Assembly (NCBI RefSeq): GCF_013364275.1 | Contig: NZ_CP054932.1 | Location: forward strand, 8,804,001-8,868,000 | Direction: 5' to 3' | Length of the DNA stretch: 64,000 nucleotides | Source of the DNA: Actinomadura sp. NAK00032 | GTDB lineage: Bacteria > Actinomycetota > Actinomycetes > Streptosporangiales > Streptosporangiaceae | Shown here: piece by piece, positions 26,940 to 35,779 of the stretch | How the letters are laid out: every line of letters starts with the position of its first letter | How positions within the stretch are numbered: the stretch's first letter is position 1 | The notes under the pieces: model-generated | Told to the model about the DNA's origin: nothing | Seen by the model: only the letters and a program-made list of their open reading frames with translations | Database searches by the model: none | Translations under genes and position numbers: made by a program

Positions 26940-27860
26940 CGGACGCCCAACCGGTGTCGAGGGCCTCCGCCTCACTGGTTGGTCGGTCCAGAACGGGCAG
27001 GGGGCATGCGGTTATGCGGTTCGGCTATCGGGGGTGGGCAGCTGGACTGGATAGTGGTTCACGGCGGTAGGCCTGTAGGGCGGGCGGCACGCGTGGCGGG
27101 CCCCGGGGTGGACGACCAGCCGGTGGCGAGGGCCTCCGCCCCTACTGGTTGGTCGGCCCAGGGCCGCGGACGTGCGGTTATGCGGCTCGGCTTGTTGGGG
27201 GTGGATAGCTGACCGGGATGGTGGTCTACGGCGGTGGGCCTGGGGTCAGTGGGGCGGGCGACCAGCCGTTGTGGACGGTCTCCACCCGCACTGGTTGGTC
27301 GGCCCGGGACGGGCCGGGAGCGTGCGGTTATGCGATTCGGCTTATCGGGGGCGGATAACTGACCGGGATGGTGGTCCACGGCGGTGGGCCTGGGGCCAGC
27401 GGGGCGGGCGACCAGCGGGGCGGGCGACCAGCCGGGCGGACGGCCAGCCGAGGTGGACGGTCTCCACCCGCACTGGTTGGTCGGCCCAGAGCCGCGGACG
27501 TGCGGGCATGCGGCTCGGCTTCTCGGGGGTGGGTAGCTGGACTGGGTGGTGGTCCACGGCGGTGGGGCTGGGGCCAGCGGGGATGGGGCCAGCGGGGCGG
27601 CGGCCAGCCGGGTTGGAGGGCCTCCGCCCGCGTTGGTTGGTCGGTCCGGGATGGCCTGGGCATGCGGCTTGGCTTGTCGGGGGTGGGTGGCTGGACGAGA
27701 TGGTGGTCCATGGCGGTGGGCATGGGGCCAGTTGGGCCAGCGGGGCTGGCGGCACGCGTGGCGGGCGTGGCGGGCGCCGGGGTGGAGGGCCTCCGCCCGC
27801 ACTGGTTGGTCGGCCCGGGACGGGCCGGGGCGTGTGGTTATGCGGCTTGGCTGGTTGGGG
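26940..27860. repeat. Six-copy direct-repeat array flanking and entering the HNH gene
   Basis: The core ACTGGTTGGTCGG(C/T)CC starts at 26974, 27144, 27290, 27472, 27632 (with one change) and 27801, so units are 146-182 bp. Each unit continues with a TATGCGG-(C/T)T-CGGCTT block, GGGGGTGGGTAGCTGG, GTGGTCCACGGCGGTGGGCC and a GC-rich tail. On the minus strand most units re-encode the last codons of the HNH gene (PPPxSxAA), and the sixth unit contains the real stop of that gene at 27838-27840. The array therefore looks like repeated duplication of the gene's 3' end. Some copies have a CGGCCC-GGGAC-GGGCCG hairpin. Confidence 0.85.
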
Positions 27861-29121
27861 GTGGGTGGCTGGCCGGTGTGTTGCCCCAGGGTGGTGGGCC
27901 TGTGGCCCGACCGGGGCCGGCGCCGGTGCGGGGTGGGTGGAGGCGGTAGGTGTAGCGGCCGTCCGGTGCTTTGGTGATGTGGAGGTGATGAGGGTGGGTG
28001 TGTTTGTAGCGGTTGTGCCAGCCGCAGGTGAGGGCGAGCTTGTCGATGTCGGTGGGGCTGCGGCCGAGGGCCCAGCCGTGGACGTGGTCGACCTCGCACA
28101 GCGTCCCGGGCACCTCGCACCCCGCGACGGCGCAGGTGGCGTACAGGGTTTCCAGGACCTGTCGTTGGGGAGCGGTGGCGAACCGGACCCGGTGGCCCAG
28201 GTACAGCGGGGTGTTGCCGCCGCCGAGCAGGAGGGGTGAGACTCCGGCGTTCAGCGCGATGCGGCGGGCCTGGGCGGCCGGGATCGGGGTGCCGTCGGTG
28301 AGACGCGCGGGGGTGGTGGCGCCGGTGAGGGTGTCCAGGTCGCAGATGACGGTGACGCGGGTGGCCTTGTGGCCGCCCGACAGGACTGTGGTGAGTGCGG
28401 CGGCGGTTCGTTCGGACAGGTCGCGGTGGTCGTCGGTTCCGGCGGGCTTGGCCAAGGGCGCGAGGGTGCCGTCGAAGATCGCGGCGTCTTCGGCGGTGAG
28501 CCAGCCCTTGATGTAGCGGCCGCCGTCCAGCGAGCGGGTCGAGTCGATCCAGGAGTGGTCGTACCCGCGGCGGGTGTCGGCGTCGGGTGGCTGCTGAGTG
28601 CCGTCGCGTTCAGCGATGAGGTCGGTGATCCTGTTGCCGAAGGCGGCGACCTTGCCTGCGGAGAAACCTTGGCCGATCAGGTCGAGGAGGATCTGTTCGG
28701 CGGCGGTGCAGTCTGTGTCGTTCAGACGTGCGACGGCGGCGCTGATGGTGCTGGCGTAGCCGTAGGGCAGGACGCCTTCGACGAGCCGGCGGGTGACCTC
28801 TGGAAGGCGATGGCGTTGGCGGGCAAGGTGGAGGCGTTCCTTGGCCCGGGCTTCGCGCATGCCCAGGCGGGTGCGCAGCCACGCCCGTGTGGAGGGCAGC
28901 CCCCAGCGGCGTGTCTCCCCGGAGGCGTCGACCCGTCCAATCAGGGCGGCCAGTGTGGCCTCATGCTGGTCGGTGGCGCGGGCGAGGGTCTCGGCGTGGG
29001 TCATGCAGGCGGCCGGGGAGGTGGGCGCTTCGCGGCGGGCGAGTTCGGCGGCGATCGAGGCTGCCGCGTCCACCAGTTGGCTGGTGGACATCGACGCTGC
29101 ATCGATCTCACTCGAACACAT
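27838..29121 (-). CDS. 13E12-type DUF222/HNH endonuclease-domain protein
   Basis: Protein of 427 residues with the DUF222 helical domain (about residues 10-300; 'RLGMREARAKERLHLAR' and 'AAEQILLDLIGQGFSAGK') followed by a C-terminal HNH nuclease fold: 'CAVAGCEVPGTLCEVDHVHG' and 'CGWHNRYKH', with Cys and His ligands and the catalytic His after Asp. It is the family named after the M. tuberculosis REP13E12 repeats, where copies are multi-copy and one serves as the phiRv1 prophage insertion site. The gene is intact. Its final ten codons lie inside a tandem array, so the C-terminus after 'GRYTYRLHPPR' is repeat-derived. Confidence 0.88.
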   Translation of the reverse strand: MCSSEIDAASMSTSQLVDAAASIAAELARREAPTSPAACMTHAETLARATDQHEATLAALIGRVDASGETRRWGLPSTRAWLRTRLGMREARAKERLHLARQRHRLPEVTRRLVEGVLPYGYASTISAAVARLNDTDCTAAEQILLDLIGQGFSAGKVAAFGNRITDLIAERDGTQQPPDADTRRGYDHSWIDSTRSLDGGRYIKGWLTAEDAAIFDGTLAPLAKPAGTDDHRDLSERTAAALTTVLSGGHKATRVTVICDLDTLTGATTPARLTDGTPIPAAQARRIALNAGVSPLLLGGGNTPLYLGHRVRFATAPQRQVLETLYATCAVAGCEVPGTLCEVDHVHGWALGRSPTDIDKLALTCGWHNRYKHTHPHHLHITKAPDGRYTYRLHPPRTGAGPGRATGPPPWGNTPASHPPPTSQAA

Positions 29122-29323
29122 GACTCAATATTATCGAACGATCGCGTGATCATAAAGCGGTTTTCAAAATAACTCGCCTCCTTCTTGGGGTCTGGTCGCA
29201 TTGCGGGATATTTCCCCCACTCGAGCCCGGGGGGCACCTCGGCCTTCTAATGCGTGTTTGCGAAGTTGATCTCGGTTGGTGTGTATACGCGATGTCGTGT
29301 GCTGGTTCGTGCAGGGTGTGGCG

Positions 29324-30092
29324 ATGGCTCGGACGTCGTGTTACCCCTCAGACCTGACCGATGACGAGTGGGCGCTGGGGGAACCGCTGCTGCCGGCTGG
29401 CAGCGGTGATCGTCCATAGAGGCAATCGCGGCGCGGAGATCGTGGACGCGGTGCTGTACGTGGTGCGGATCGGCTGTGCGGGCGGCAGCTGCCCGTCGAC
29501 TTCCCGCCCTGGCAGACGGTGTACTGGTACTTCATGCGGTGGGACGAGCAGGGGGTCACGCTGCGGATGTTGGACGTGCTGCGGCAGCGGGTCCGCCGGG
29601 GCGAGGGCCGCGACGCCGACCCCGGCGCGGGCAAGAAGGTGCCGGGACGCAAGCGCTTCATCGTCACCGACACCCTCGGCCTGCCGATCACCGCGACCGT
29701 GTCCGCCGCTAGCGTGCAGGACCGTGACGGCGCCAAGGGCGCGCTGCTGGGCCTGTACCTGGCCCGCCCTGACCTGCCGGTTCGTGTTCGCCGACGCCGC
29801 GTTCGCCGGACGGTTGGTCGGCTGGGCCGCGCAGAGTCTGCACACCACGATCGACATCGTCCGCAAGCCCTCAGACCCGAGGGGCTTCGCCGTGCTGCCC
29901 CGCAAGTGGGCGGTCGAACGAACGCTCGCGTGGCTGACGGCACACCGGCGCCTGGCACGCGACTACGAACGCCATCCCGCTACCAGCGAAGCGATGATCC
30001 GCCGGACCGCCATCGGCCTCATGACCCGCCGCTTGGCCCGCGGCGGACGCCCCGCCGTTCGCCAAGGCCCACACCCCTTTGCACACCAATAA
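29324..30092 (+). pseudogene. Dead IS5-family transposase
   Basis: Remnant of an IS5-type DDE transposase in three frames. It starts 'MARTSCYPSDLTDDEWALGE' and stops at 29417, continues one frame over with 'GRQLPVDFPPWQTVYWYFMR' and 'GKKVPGRKRFIVTDTLGLP', then shifts back to 'FVFADAAFAGRLVGWA' and 'LPRKWAVERTLAWLTAHRRL'. The block that normally carries the first catalytic Asp (DSQSV region) before 'GKKV' is deleted. Candidate terminal repeats are TTGGTGTG at 29276-29283 and CACACCAA at 30082-30089, only 8 bp long. Confidence 0.85.
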
Positions 30093-30225
30093 CAAGTGCC
30101 GCGTCATCGCGTATCGAAGTGTCGTGAGTTCGTCGCCCTGACACGGGTGGAAGCCCGTCGCTGGCCGCGGTGGCTGGCGGCATGGCAGGCTCCTCTTCGT
30201 GGACCATCCGAGACCACAATCGCCG

Positions 30226-30705
30226 ATGCGTCTTCGGGGATTTGTGGTGCCGGCCCTGCTGGTGGAGATGCTGGACGATGGACGTTGGCATCACCCCGGC
30301 CAACAGGCACTCGACAGGGTCGTGCCCTGGAGGGACGAGCCGGTGCAGTTGTTCACGACGATCGGCCAGATGGAGCAGGAAACGGCAGGCCTCTCCCGCG
30401 AAACTGAGGACGACGAACTCGCACGGATGTTCTGGGTGGCCCGGAGAAGCGCTCAGGCCGAACCCGTCGAGCTGCCTTGGCTCGACATCGACCGTGCCCT
30501 CCTGATCGGCGGAGCCCGATACTCCGACTGCATCGCGATCGCGCTGGACTATCGCCCAGACGCGGAGGACCCTCAGGTGGTCGTCTTCGGCGAGGAGATG
30601 GTCGACCTCCACCAGGGAAATCGGTGGCCCAGAGGATGGCGTGTCGTCGCGCCGACCTTCCCGGCATTCGTTGCGGCCCTGAACCTGTCGGAGCCAGCGG
30701 GCTGA
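30226..30705 (+). CDS. SMI1/KNR4 (SUKH)-like protein
   Basis: Protein of about 159 residues. The distal part 'LPWLDIDRALLIGGARYSD', then 'IALDYRPDAEDPQVVVFGE' and 'WRVVAPTFPAFVAAL', resembles SUKH-domain proteins, which often act as immunity proteins to polymorphic toxins or as signalling modules. ATG 30226 ('MRLRGFVVPALLVEML') is preferred to GTG 30199 on family similarity; neither has a strong ribosome binding site. No toxin gene is adjacent, so any immunity role would be an orphan one. It lies just after the transposase relic. Confidence 0.6.
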   Translation: MRLRGFVVPALLVEMLDDGRWHHPGQQALDRVVPWRDEPVQLFTTIGQMEQETAGLSRETEDDELARMFWVARRSAQAEPVELPWLDIDRALLIGGARYSDCIAIALDYRPDAEDPQVVVFGEEMVDLHQGNRWPRGWRVVAPTFPAFVAALNLSEPAG

Positions 30706-30817
30706 ATCACCACCCCAAGGGATGACGGTCATCCTTCTCGAACACGCCCTGAGACTCCAGCCATGGTCGTGGATCGTGACGGGCTGTCGCAGGCATGCGG
30801 TCGCGGCAAGGTGTGCG

Positions 30818-30864
30818 GAGTGAGGGCTCACTCATTGACGGAGTGAGTCCTCACTCCGTACGCT
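30818..30864 (+). promoter_or_regulatory. Twin TetR operators over a leaderless promoter
   Basis: Two palindromes share the same half site: GAGTGAG-GG-CTCACTC at 30818-30833 and ACGGAGTGAG-TC-CTCACTCCGT at 30838-30859, centres 23 bp apart. Between and across them lie a -35-like TTGACG (30835-30840) and a -10-like TACGCT (30859-30864) with an 18-bp spacer. The TetR ATG at 30872 is 7 nt past the -10, indicating leaderless, autorepressed transcription. Confidence 0.85.
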
Positions 30865-30871
30865 TGCGGTC

Positions 30872-31483
30872 ATGACAGCACCTCAGAAGAACCAGAGCGG
30901 TCGCCGTCGCGCGCCTGGCATGTCACCGGAGCAGCGGCGCGAAATGATCATCCGGACCGCGATCCCGCTGATCACCGAGTACGGGGCCGCGGTGACGACC
31001 GCGAAGATCGCCCGTGCCGCGGGCATCGGCGAGGGGACGATCTTCCGGGTGTTCGCCGACAAGGAAGAGCTGCTGCAGGCTTGTGTGGCCGAGGCGCTCT
31101 CTCCCGAGCACGCGGTCCGCGAACTCGGCGCGATCGACCTGGCCCAGCCGCTGCCCGACCGGCTCGCGGAGGCGGCCGAGGCTCTGCAGGCGCACATGTC
31201 CAGGATGGGGGCGATCCTCGGCTCGCTGGGGCATCGCGGCGGCAAGCACCCCGGCACGGTGCGCGGCGCGGGCCGCGACGAGTCGACGGCCCGTATCCGC
31301 GCGGCCCTCGCGGAGCTGCTGGAGCCCGACAAGGCCGCCCTGCGCCGGCCGCCGGAGCAGATCGCGGCCCTCTTCTTCGGGCTGCTCTTCACCCAGCCGC
31401 GGACGGAGGACGAGCCCGACCTGACTCCGCAGGAGCTGGCGGAGTTCTTCCTGCACGGGGCGCTCTCGGCGGGCGCCAAGTGA
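30872..31483 (+). CDS. TetR-family repressor
   Basis: Regulator of 203 residues with an N-terminal HTH ('AVTTAKIARAAGIGEGTIFR', about residues 41-60) preceded by the usual helix 1 and followed by a variable ligand-binding domain. It is expected to bind the twin palindromes directly upstream and to control itself and the downstream membrane gene, whose GTG overlaps its TGA. The inducer is unknown. The transcript is probably leaderless because the -10 box ends 7 nt before ATG. Confidence 0.9.
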   Translation: MTAPQKNQSGRRRAPGMSPEQRREMIIRTAIPLITEYGAAVTTAKIARAAGIGEGTIFRVFADKEELLQACVAEALSPEHAVRELGAIDLAQPLPDRLAEAAEALQAHMSRMGAILGSLGHRGGKHPGTVRGAGRDESTARIRAALAELLEPDKAALRRPPEQIAALFFGLLFTQPRTEDEPDLTPQELAEFFLHGALSAGAK

Positions 31484-31890
31484 GCGCGCGGAGAAGGCGC
31501 CTGTGGGTTACGGCCCTGGCCGTCCTGGCACCCGTCCTGGTGTGGCTGGTCGCGGACCCGCTGCTGGGTCACCGGCTCCGGATCGCCGACGGCGAACGGA
31601 CGCTCGACATCAGCGCCGTGCCCGTGGTGGCCGTCGCACTGCTCGCGTCGCTTGCCGGCTGGGGACTGCTGGCCACCCTGGAGCGGTTCGGGCCGCGGCG
31701 CGCCCGCGCCGTCTGGACCGGGGTCGCCGGCGCCGTACTGGCCGTGTCCTTCCTGCCGCTCACCGGTGACGGCATGGACGGCGGCACCCGGGTCACTCTC
31801 GCTCTGATGCACCTGGCGGTGGCGGCGGTGCTGATCCTGGGGCTGGGTGGCAGGTCTCCCGAGGCGGGAGCCGGTGCCGCTAGGGGGTGA
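31480..31890 (+). CDS. Small integral membrane protein, DUF6069-like
   Basis: Protein of about 136 residues with four hydrophobic helices ('LWVTALAVLAPVLVWLVAD', 'VPVVAVALLASLAGWGLL', 'VWTGVAGAVLAVSFLPLT', 'LMHLAVAAVLILGLGG'). The layout, the 'LRIADG' loop and the conserved linkage to a TetR gene agree with DUF6069 proteins, whose function is unknown. GTG 31480 overlaps the TetR stop (GTGA), so the two are translated as a coupled pair and the membrane protein is presumably induced by the TetR ligand. Confidence 0.75.
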   Translation: MSARRRRLWVTALAVLAPVLVWLVADPLLGHRLRIADGERTLDISAVPVVAVALLASLAGWGLLATLERFGPRRARAVWTGVAGAVLAVSFLPLTGDGMDGGTRVTLALMHLAVAAVLILGLGGRSPEAGAGAARG

Positions 31891-32240
31891 CCGTCGTCCG
31901 CACCGAGTAGGCCGCGAACAGCAGCAGAGGGGGCAGACCGGCTGGGCGGCTAACGGCGACTGGTCGGCACAGGGCCCACCAAGATCGGGCTGAAGAGTGG
32001 TGCCTGGTGGGTCGGTTTGAGGCTCAACAGGCCCCCTCGCGTGTTGCGGGCTGCGAGGCGCCTGAAGGAGGACAGCTCGTCCCTCTTCTGCGAGGGCGGC
32101 GGGGGCGCCTGGGGTGGTTGCGGAGGAGCGTTGTGCTCTGCCCCCAGTTTCACTTTATATCAGAAACTCGTTCCTCATGAGGCATCAAAAAATGGCTCAT
32201 ACTGCCGTCGGTGCGGGCCACTCGACGGACGATGGGGGCG
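31891..32240. other. Intergenic region upstream of rph
   Basis: About 350 bases without a supported gene. Bases 31975-32028 can fold through a CCCACC/GGTGGG pairing and could form a structured RNA or terminator for the upstream pair. Bases 32140-32205 are unusually AT-rich (TTTCAC then TTTATATCAG, CATCAAAAAATGG) and probably contain the rph promoter. I saw no long inverted repeat resembling the rifamycin-associated element that precedes many rph genes. Confidence 0.5.
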
Positions 32241-34859
32241 ATGGAATTGGCTTACGTGCTGGGTTTCGAGCACGTCGGCTCGACGAATGTCGGGGACGTC
32301 GGCGGTAAGGGGGCGAACCTCGGGGAGCTGTCGCGGATCGACGGGGTGCGGGTGCCGGGCGGCTTCTGCGTCACCGTGGACGCCTTTCAGCGGGTCGTGG
32401 CCGAGGCGCCTTCGGTCGGCGTTCGACTCGACCGGTTGGCGCGCGTGGATCCGGACGACGGCGCGGCGGTCCGCGACCTCAGTGCCGATGTGCGCCGGGC
32501 CATCGAGGAGCTCGTGATGCCCGGCGATCTCGCGGCGGCGGTCGGCAGGGCGCTTGACCGGCTCGGGGAGCGGGGCGCCTATGCGGTGCGTTCCAGCGCC
32601 ACGGCCGAGGACCTGCCCACCGCCTCCTTCGCCGGGCAGCAGGACTCCTACCTGAACGTCATGGGCCCGGACGCGGTTCTCGACCACGTCCGGCGCTGCT
32701 GGGCCTCGCTGTTCACCGAGCGGGCGGTCGCCTACCGGAGCCGCAACGGCTTCGACCACCGGAAGGTGCGGATGGCCGTGGTCGTCCAGCGAATGGTTTT
32801 TCCGGACGCGGCCGGGGTCCTGTTCACGGCCGACCCTGTGACCTCGAACCGGAAGGTCGCCACCGTGGAGGCCGGGTTCGGGCTCGGTGAGGCGCTCGTG
32901 TCAGGTCTCGTTGCCGGGGACGTCTACACGGTGCGGGACGATCGGGTGGTCGCTTCGGCGGTCGCCGGCAAGGCGCGGTCCGTCCAGGCGGCGCCGGGCG
33001 GCGGTACCGAGGACGTGCCGGTCGAGTCGCGGCGGCAGGGGCAGGCGGCGTTGACGGACGCGCAGGTCGTTCACCTGGTGCGGCTGGGCCGCACGATCGA
33101 GGCGCACTTCGGGCGGCCCCAGGACATCGAATGGTGCCTGGTCGGCGATGACTTCCATATCGTCCAGAGCCGTCCGATCACCACATTGTTTCCCATTCCC
33201 GAGGCCGGTGATCGGGAGAACCACGTCTACCTCTCCGTCGGCCATCAGCAGATGATGACCGACGCGATGAAGCCGCTGGGACTCTCGGTGTGGCAATTGA
33301 CGACGCCCCGGCCGATGCACGAGGCGGGTGGACGGCTGTTCGTCGATGTGGCCCCCATCCTGGCGGCGCCGGCAGCGCGCGCGAACCTTCTGGAGACCGC
33401 GGAGAAAGCCGACCCCTTGATGCGGGACGCGCTTCAGGTCGTCCTCGACCGTCCTGATTTTCTTCCCCCGGTCTTGGAGGAGGGAACCGAAACGGGGCGT
33501 CCTGGCGGAAGTCCGCCCGTCCCGATCGAGACCGATCCGGGCGTCGTCACGGAGTTGATCCGGGAGAGTGAGGAGTCCGTCGCCGCGCTGCGGCGCGACA
33601 TCGAGGAATTGTCCGGGACGGAGCTGCTCGACTTCATCCTCGGCGACGTCACGGAGCTGAAGCGCATCCTGTTCGCCCCGCGCAGCCATCAGGCGATCAT
33701 GGCGGGAATGGAGGCCGCCTGGTGGCTCAATGAGCGGATGGAGGCGTGGCTCGGCGAGAAGAACGCGGCCGACGCGCTGACGTTGTCCGTCCCCCACAAT
33801 GTGACGTCGGAGATGGGGCTGGCGCTTCTCGATGTCGCGGACGCGATCCGGCCGCACGCGGACGTCGTGGCGTTCCTCCAGCGCGTCGCGGATGAAGGCC
33901 GGGACGGCGACCGCTTCCTGGATGAGCTGGCCGACCTGCCCGGCGGACGGGAGGCCCGGGAAGCCGTCCAGGGCTACCTCGACGCGTACGGCATGCGCTG
34001 CGCGGGCGAGATCGACATCACCAGGACGCGCTGGAGCGAGCAGCCCGCCATGCTCGTCCCCGCCCTCCTCGGCAACATCAAGAACTTCGGGCCGGGCGCC
34101 GGAAAGCAGCGCTTCGTCGAAGGGTGTGAGGAAGCGCAACGGAAAGAAGAGGAGCTGCTGGCGCGGTTGCGCGCCCTCGGCGAAGACGGGGAGCGGAAGG
34201 CCGCGGAGACCAAGCGGATGATCGACCGTGTCCGCACCTTCGCCGGCTACCGCGAGTACCCCAAGTTCGGCACGGTCAGCCGTTACTTCGCCTACAAGCA
34301 GGCGCTGCTGCGGGAGGCCGAGCGTCTCGTCCAGTCCGGGGTTCTGCGCGAGAAGGACGACATCTTCTTCCTCCGCTTTCAGGAGTTGCGGGAGGTCGTC
34401 CGAACGGGTCGTGCCGACGCTGAACTGATTGCGGAAAGGCGGCGGGCGTTCCGGTCGTACGAGGCCCTCACGCCGCCACGTGTCCTCACGTCGGACGGCG
34501 AGGCCGTCAACGTCCGGTACCGGCCGGACAACGCCCCGCCCGGCGCGCTGGTCGGCCTCCCAGTTTCGGCGGGCACCGTCGAAGGCCGTGCCCGCGTCGT
34601 CCTCGACATGGCACAGGCCGACCTCGAAGCGGGCGACATCCTCGTCACCGCCTACACCGACCCCAGCTGGACGCCGCTGTTCGTCACGGCCGCCGGCCTG
34701 GTGACGGAGGTGGGCGGCCTCATGACGCACGGCGCGGTGATCGCACGGGAGTACGGCCTGCCCGCCGTCGTGGGGGTGGATCGGGCCACCCGGCTGATCC
34801 AGGACGGGCAGCGTATCCGTGTCCACGGGACGAATGGGTACGTCCAGGTACTCGGCTGA
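32241..34859 (+). CDS. rph: Rifampin phosphotransferase (PEP-synthase-like)
   Basis: Enzyme of about 872 residues related to phosphoenolpyruvate synthase. It inactivates rifamycins using ATP, transferring the beta phosphate to the C21 hydroxyl. Domains in order: ATP-grasp-like nucleotide domain (about 1-320; 'GGKGANLGEL', 'AYAVRSSATAEDLPTASFAG', 'IEWCLVGDDFHIVQSRPITT'), a rifampin-binding helical domain (about 330-750) and a C-terminal swivelling phosphohistidine domain with the catalytic His near residue 830 in 'EVGGLMTHGAVIAREYGLP'. The motif set matches Rph proteins rather than PEP synthase, whose C-terminal PEP-binding barrel is absent. ATG 32232 is an alternative start. All key regions look intact. 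Confidence 0.93.
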   Translation: MELAYVLGFEHVGSTNVGDVGGKGANLGELSRIDGVRVPGGFCVTVDAFQRVVAEAPSVGVRLDRLARVDPDDGAAVRDLSADVRRAIEELVMPGDLAAAVGRALDRLGERGAYAVRSSATAEDLPTASFAGQQDSYLNVMGPDAVLDHVRRCWASLFTERAVAYRSRNGFDHRKVRMAVVVQRMVFPDAAGVLFTADPVTSNRKVATVEAGFGLGEALVSGLVAGDVYTVRDDRVVASAVAGKARSVQAAPGGGTEDVPVESRRQGQAALTDAQVVHLVRLGRTIEAHFGRPQDIEWCLVGDDFHIVQSRPITTLFPIPEAGDRENHVYLSVGHQQMMTDAMKPLGLSVWQLTTPRPMHEAGGRLFVDVAPILAAPAARANLLETAEKADPLMRDALQVVLDRPDFLPPVLEEGTETGRPGGSPPVPIETDPGVVTELIRESEESVAALRRDIEELSGTELLDFILGDVTELKRILFAPRSHQAIMAGMEAAWWLNERMEAWLGEKNAADALTLSVPHNVTSEMGLALLDVADAIRPHADVVAFLQRVADEGRDGDRFLDELADLPGGREAREAVQGYLDAYGMRCAGEIDITRTRWSEQPAMLVPALLGNIKNFGPGAGKQRFVEGCEEAQRKEEELLARLRALGEDGERKAAETKRMIDRVRTFAGYREYPKFGTVSRYFAYKQALLREAERLVQSGVLREKDDIFFLRFQELREVVRTGRADAELIAERRRAFRSYEALTPPRVLTSDGEAVNVRYRPDNAPPGALVGLPVSAGTVEGRARVVLDMAQADLEAGDILVTAYTDPSWTPLFVTAAGLVTEVGGLMTHGAVIAREYGLPAVVGVDRATRLIQDGQRIRVHGTNGYVQVLG

Positions 34860-34956
34860 ACCCAGCCGCCGGACCGATGAGTCCGACGGTGCCCGCGGGT
34901 CTACCTCCTGACCGAGAAGACCAACGCATTGGAAGACCAACGCATTGGAGGACGGC

Positions 34957-35589
34957 ATGGGCCTCATCCATATCGAACTGTTCGCGACCCTCGACCTCGT
35001 CGCGCAGTCGCCCGGCAGTCCCGACGAGGACCCCGTCGGGTTCCCGTTCGGCGGCTGGCAGGCGCCCCTGCTGGACGAGATCTCCGGAGCGCAGGTCGGT
35101 GCCGCCTACGAGGGCACGGACGCCCTCCTGCTCGGCCGGCGGACGTACGACATCTTCGCCGCCTACTGGCCGAACTACGAGGGCGACGAGGACAACGAGA
35201 TCGCCGCGCTCTTCAACAGCGTCCCGAAGTACGTCGCCTCTCGCGGCAAGCCCGACCTGTCGTGGGCCGGATCCACGCAACTCGGCCCTGACCTGGGCAA
35301 AGCCGTGCGCGAGATCCGCGACCGGCACGAGCACATCAAGGTCGTCGGCAGCCTGAACCTGGTGCAGACGCTGCTGCGCGACAAGCTCTTCGACCGGCTC
35401 GACCTGTGGGTGCACCCGATCGTCCTCGGCGTCGGGAAGAAGGTGTTCGACGGCGGCGCGGTGCCCTCGAACCTCACGCTCCTCGAACCGCCGGCGGCCG
35501 ACTCGAAGGGCACCGTCTACCTGCGCTACGGGCTCGGCGACGGCACCCCGGCGACGGGCGACATGAGCGCGCCCGACCGCGGCGTCTGA
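34957..35589 (+). CDS. DHFR/RibD C-terminal-type reductase
   Basis: Protein of 210 residues with the dihydrofolate-reductase-like RibD_C fold: N-terminal 'HIELFATLDLVAQSPG', a 'ALLLGRRTYDIFAAYWP' block that binds NADPH, and 'HPIVLGVGKKVFDGG' near the C-terminus. Members are NADPH-dependent reductases of unknown substrate. ATG 34957 is preceded by GGAGG at the right spacing. A second member of this fold is at 60794-61348. The gene ends inside a 21-bp tandem repeat that repeats its stop codon in frame. Confidence 0.88.
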   Translation: MGLIHIELFATLDLVAQSPGSPDEDPVGFPFGGWQAPLLDEISGAQVGAAYEGTDALLLGRRTYDIFAAYWPNYEGDEDNEIAALFNSVPKYVASRGKPDLSWAGSTQLGPDLGKAVREIRDRHEHIKVVGSLNLVQTLLRDKLFDRLDLWVHPIVLGVGKKVFDGGAVPSNLTLLEPPAADSKGTVYLRYGLGDGTPATGDMSAPDRGV

Positions 35590-35664
35590 CGCGCGGGCCG
35601 CTGCGTCTGACACGCGGGCCGCTGCGTCTGACGCGAGGACCGCTGCGTCTGACGCGAGGACCGC
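35582..35664. repeat. 21-bp tandem repeat spanning the reductase stop codon, four copies
   Basis: Units GCGTCTGACGCG(C/A)GG-(G/A)CCGCT at 35582-35602, 35603-35623, 35624-35644 and 35645-35664. The gene's TGA (35587) is in the first unit, and TGAs at 35608, 35629 and 35650 follow in the same frame. Each unit also contains the small palindrome GCGTC-T-GACGC (GACAC in unit 2). Confidence 0.93.
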
Positions 35665-35779
35665 GGCCGCGTGGGGTGTCGTCAGGTACACCAGCGGCTC
35701 GGGGCCTTGGCCCAGTGCCGGTATGCGCGCCTGCCGGAAGGCTTGATCACGTCAACGGACGGCCTTCCAGGAGGAAATC

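Noticed and set aside
26940-27860. A CRISPR array
   Set aside because: Repeats are 146-182 bp, follow each other directly and have no short unique spacers or cas genes.
27059-28120. 353-residue minus-strand frame across the repeat array
   Set aside because: It is a read-through of repeat units in shifting phase, rich in Pro/Arg, with no ribosome binding site; treated as repeats.
29276-30089. 8-bp inverted repeats as definite ends of the IS5-like relic
   Set aside because: TTGGTGTG/CACACCAA is too short to be convincing and no target duplication was found; noted only as candidate ends.
31950-32153. 67-residue minus-strand frame upstream of rph
   Set aside because: Pro-rich, no ribosome binding site, and inside the region that should hold the rph promoter; no family match recognised.
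31975-32210. Rifamycin-associated element upstream of rph
   Set aside because: No long inverted repeat of the known kind was recognised by eye; a motif search would be needed to exclude it fully.
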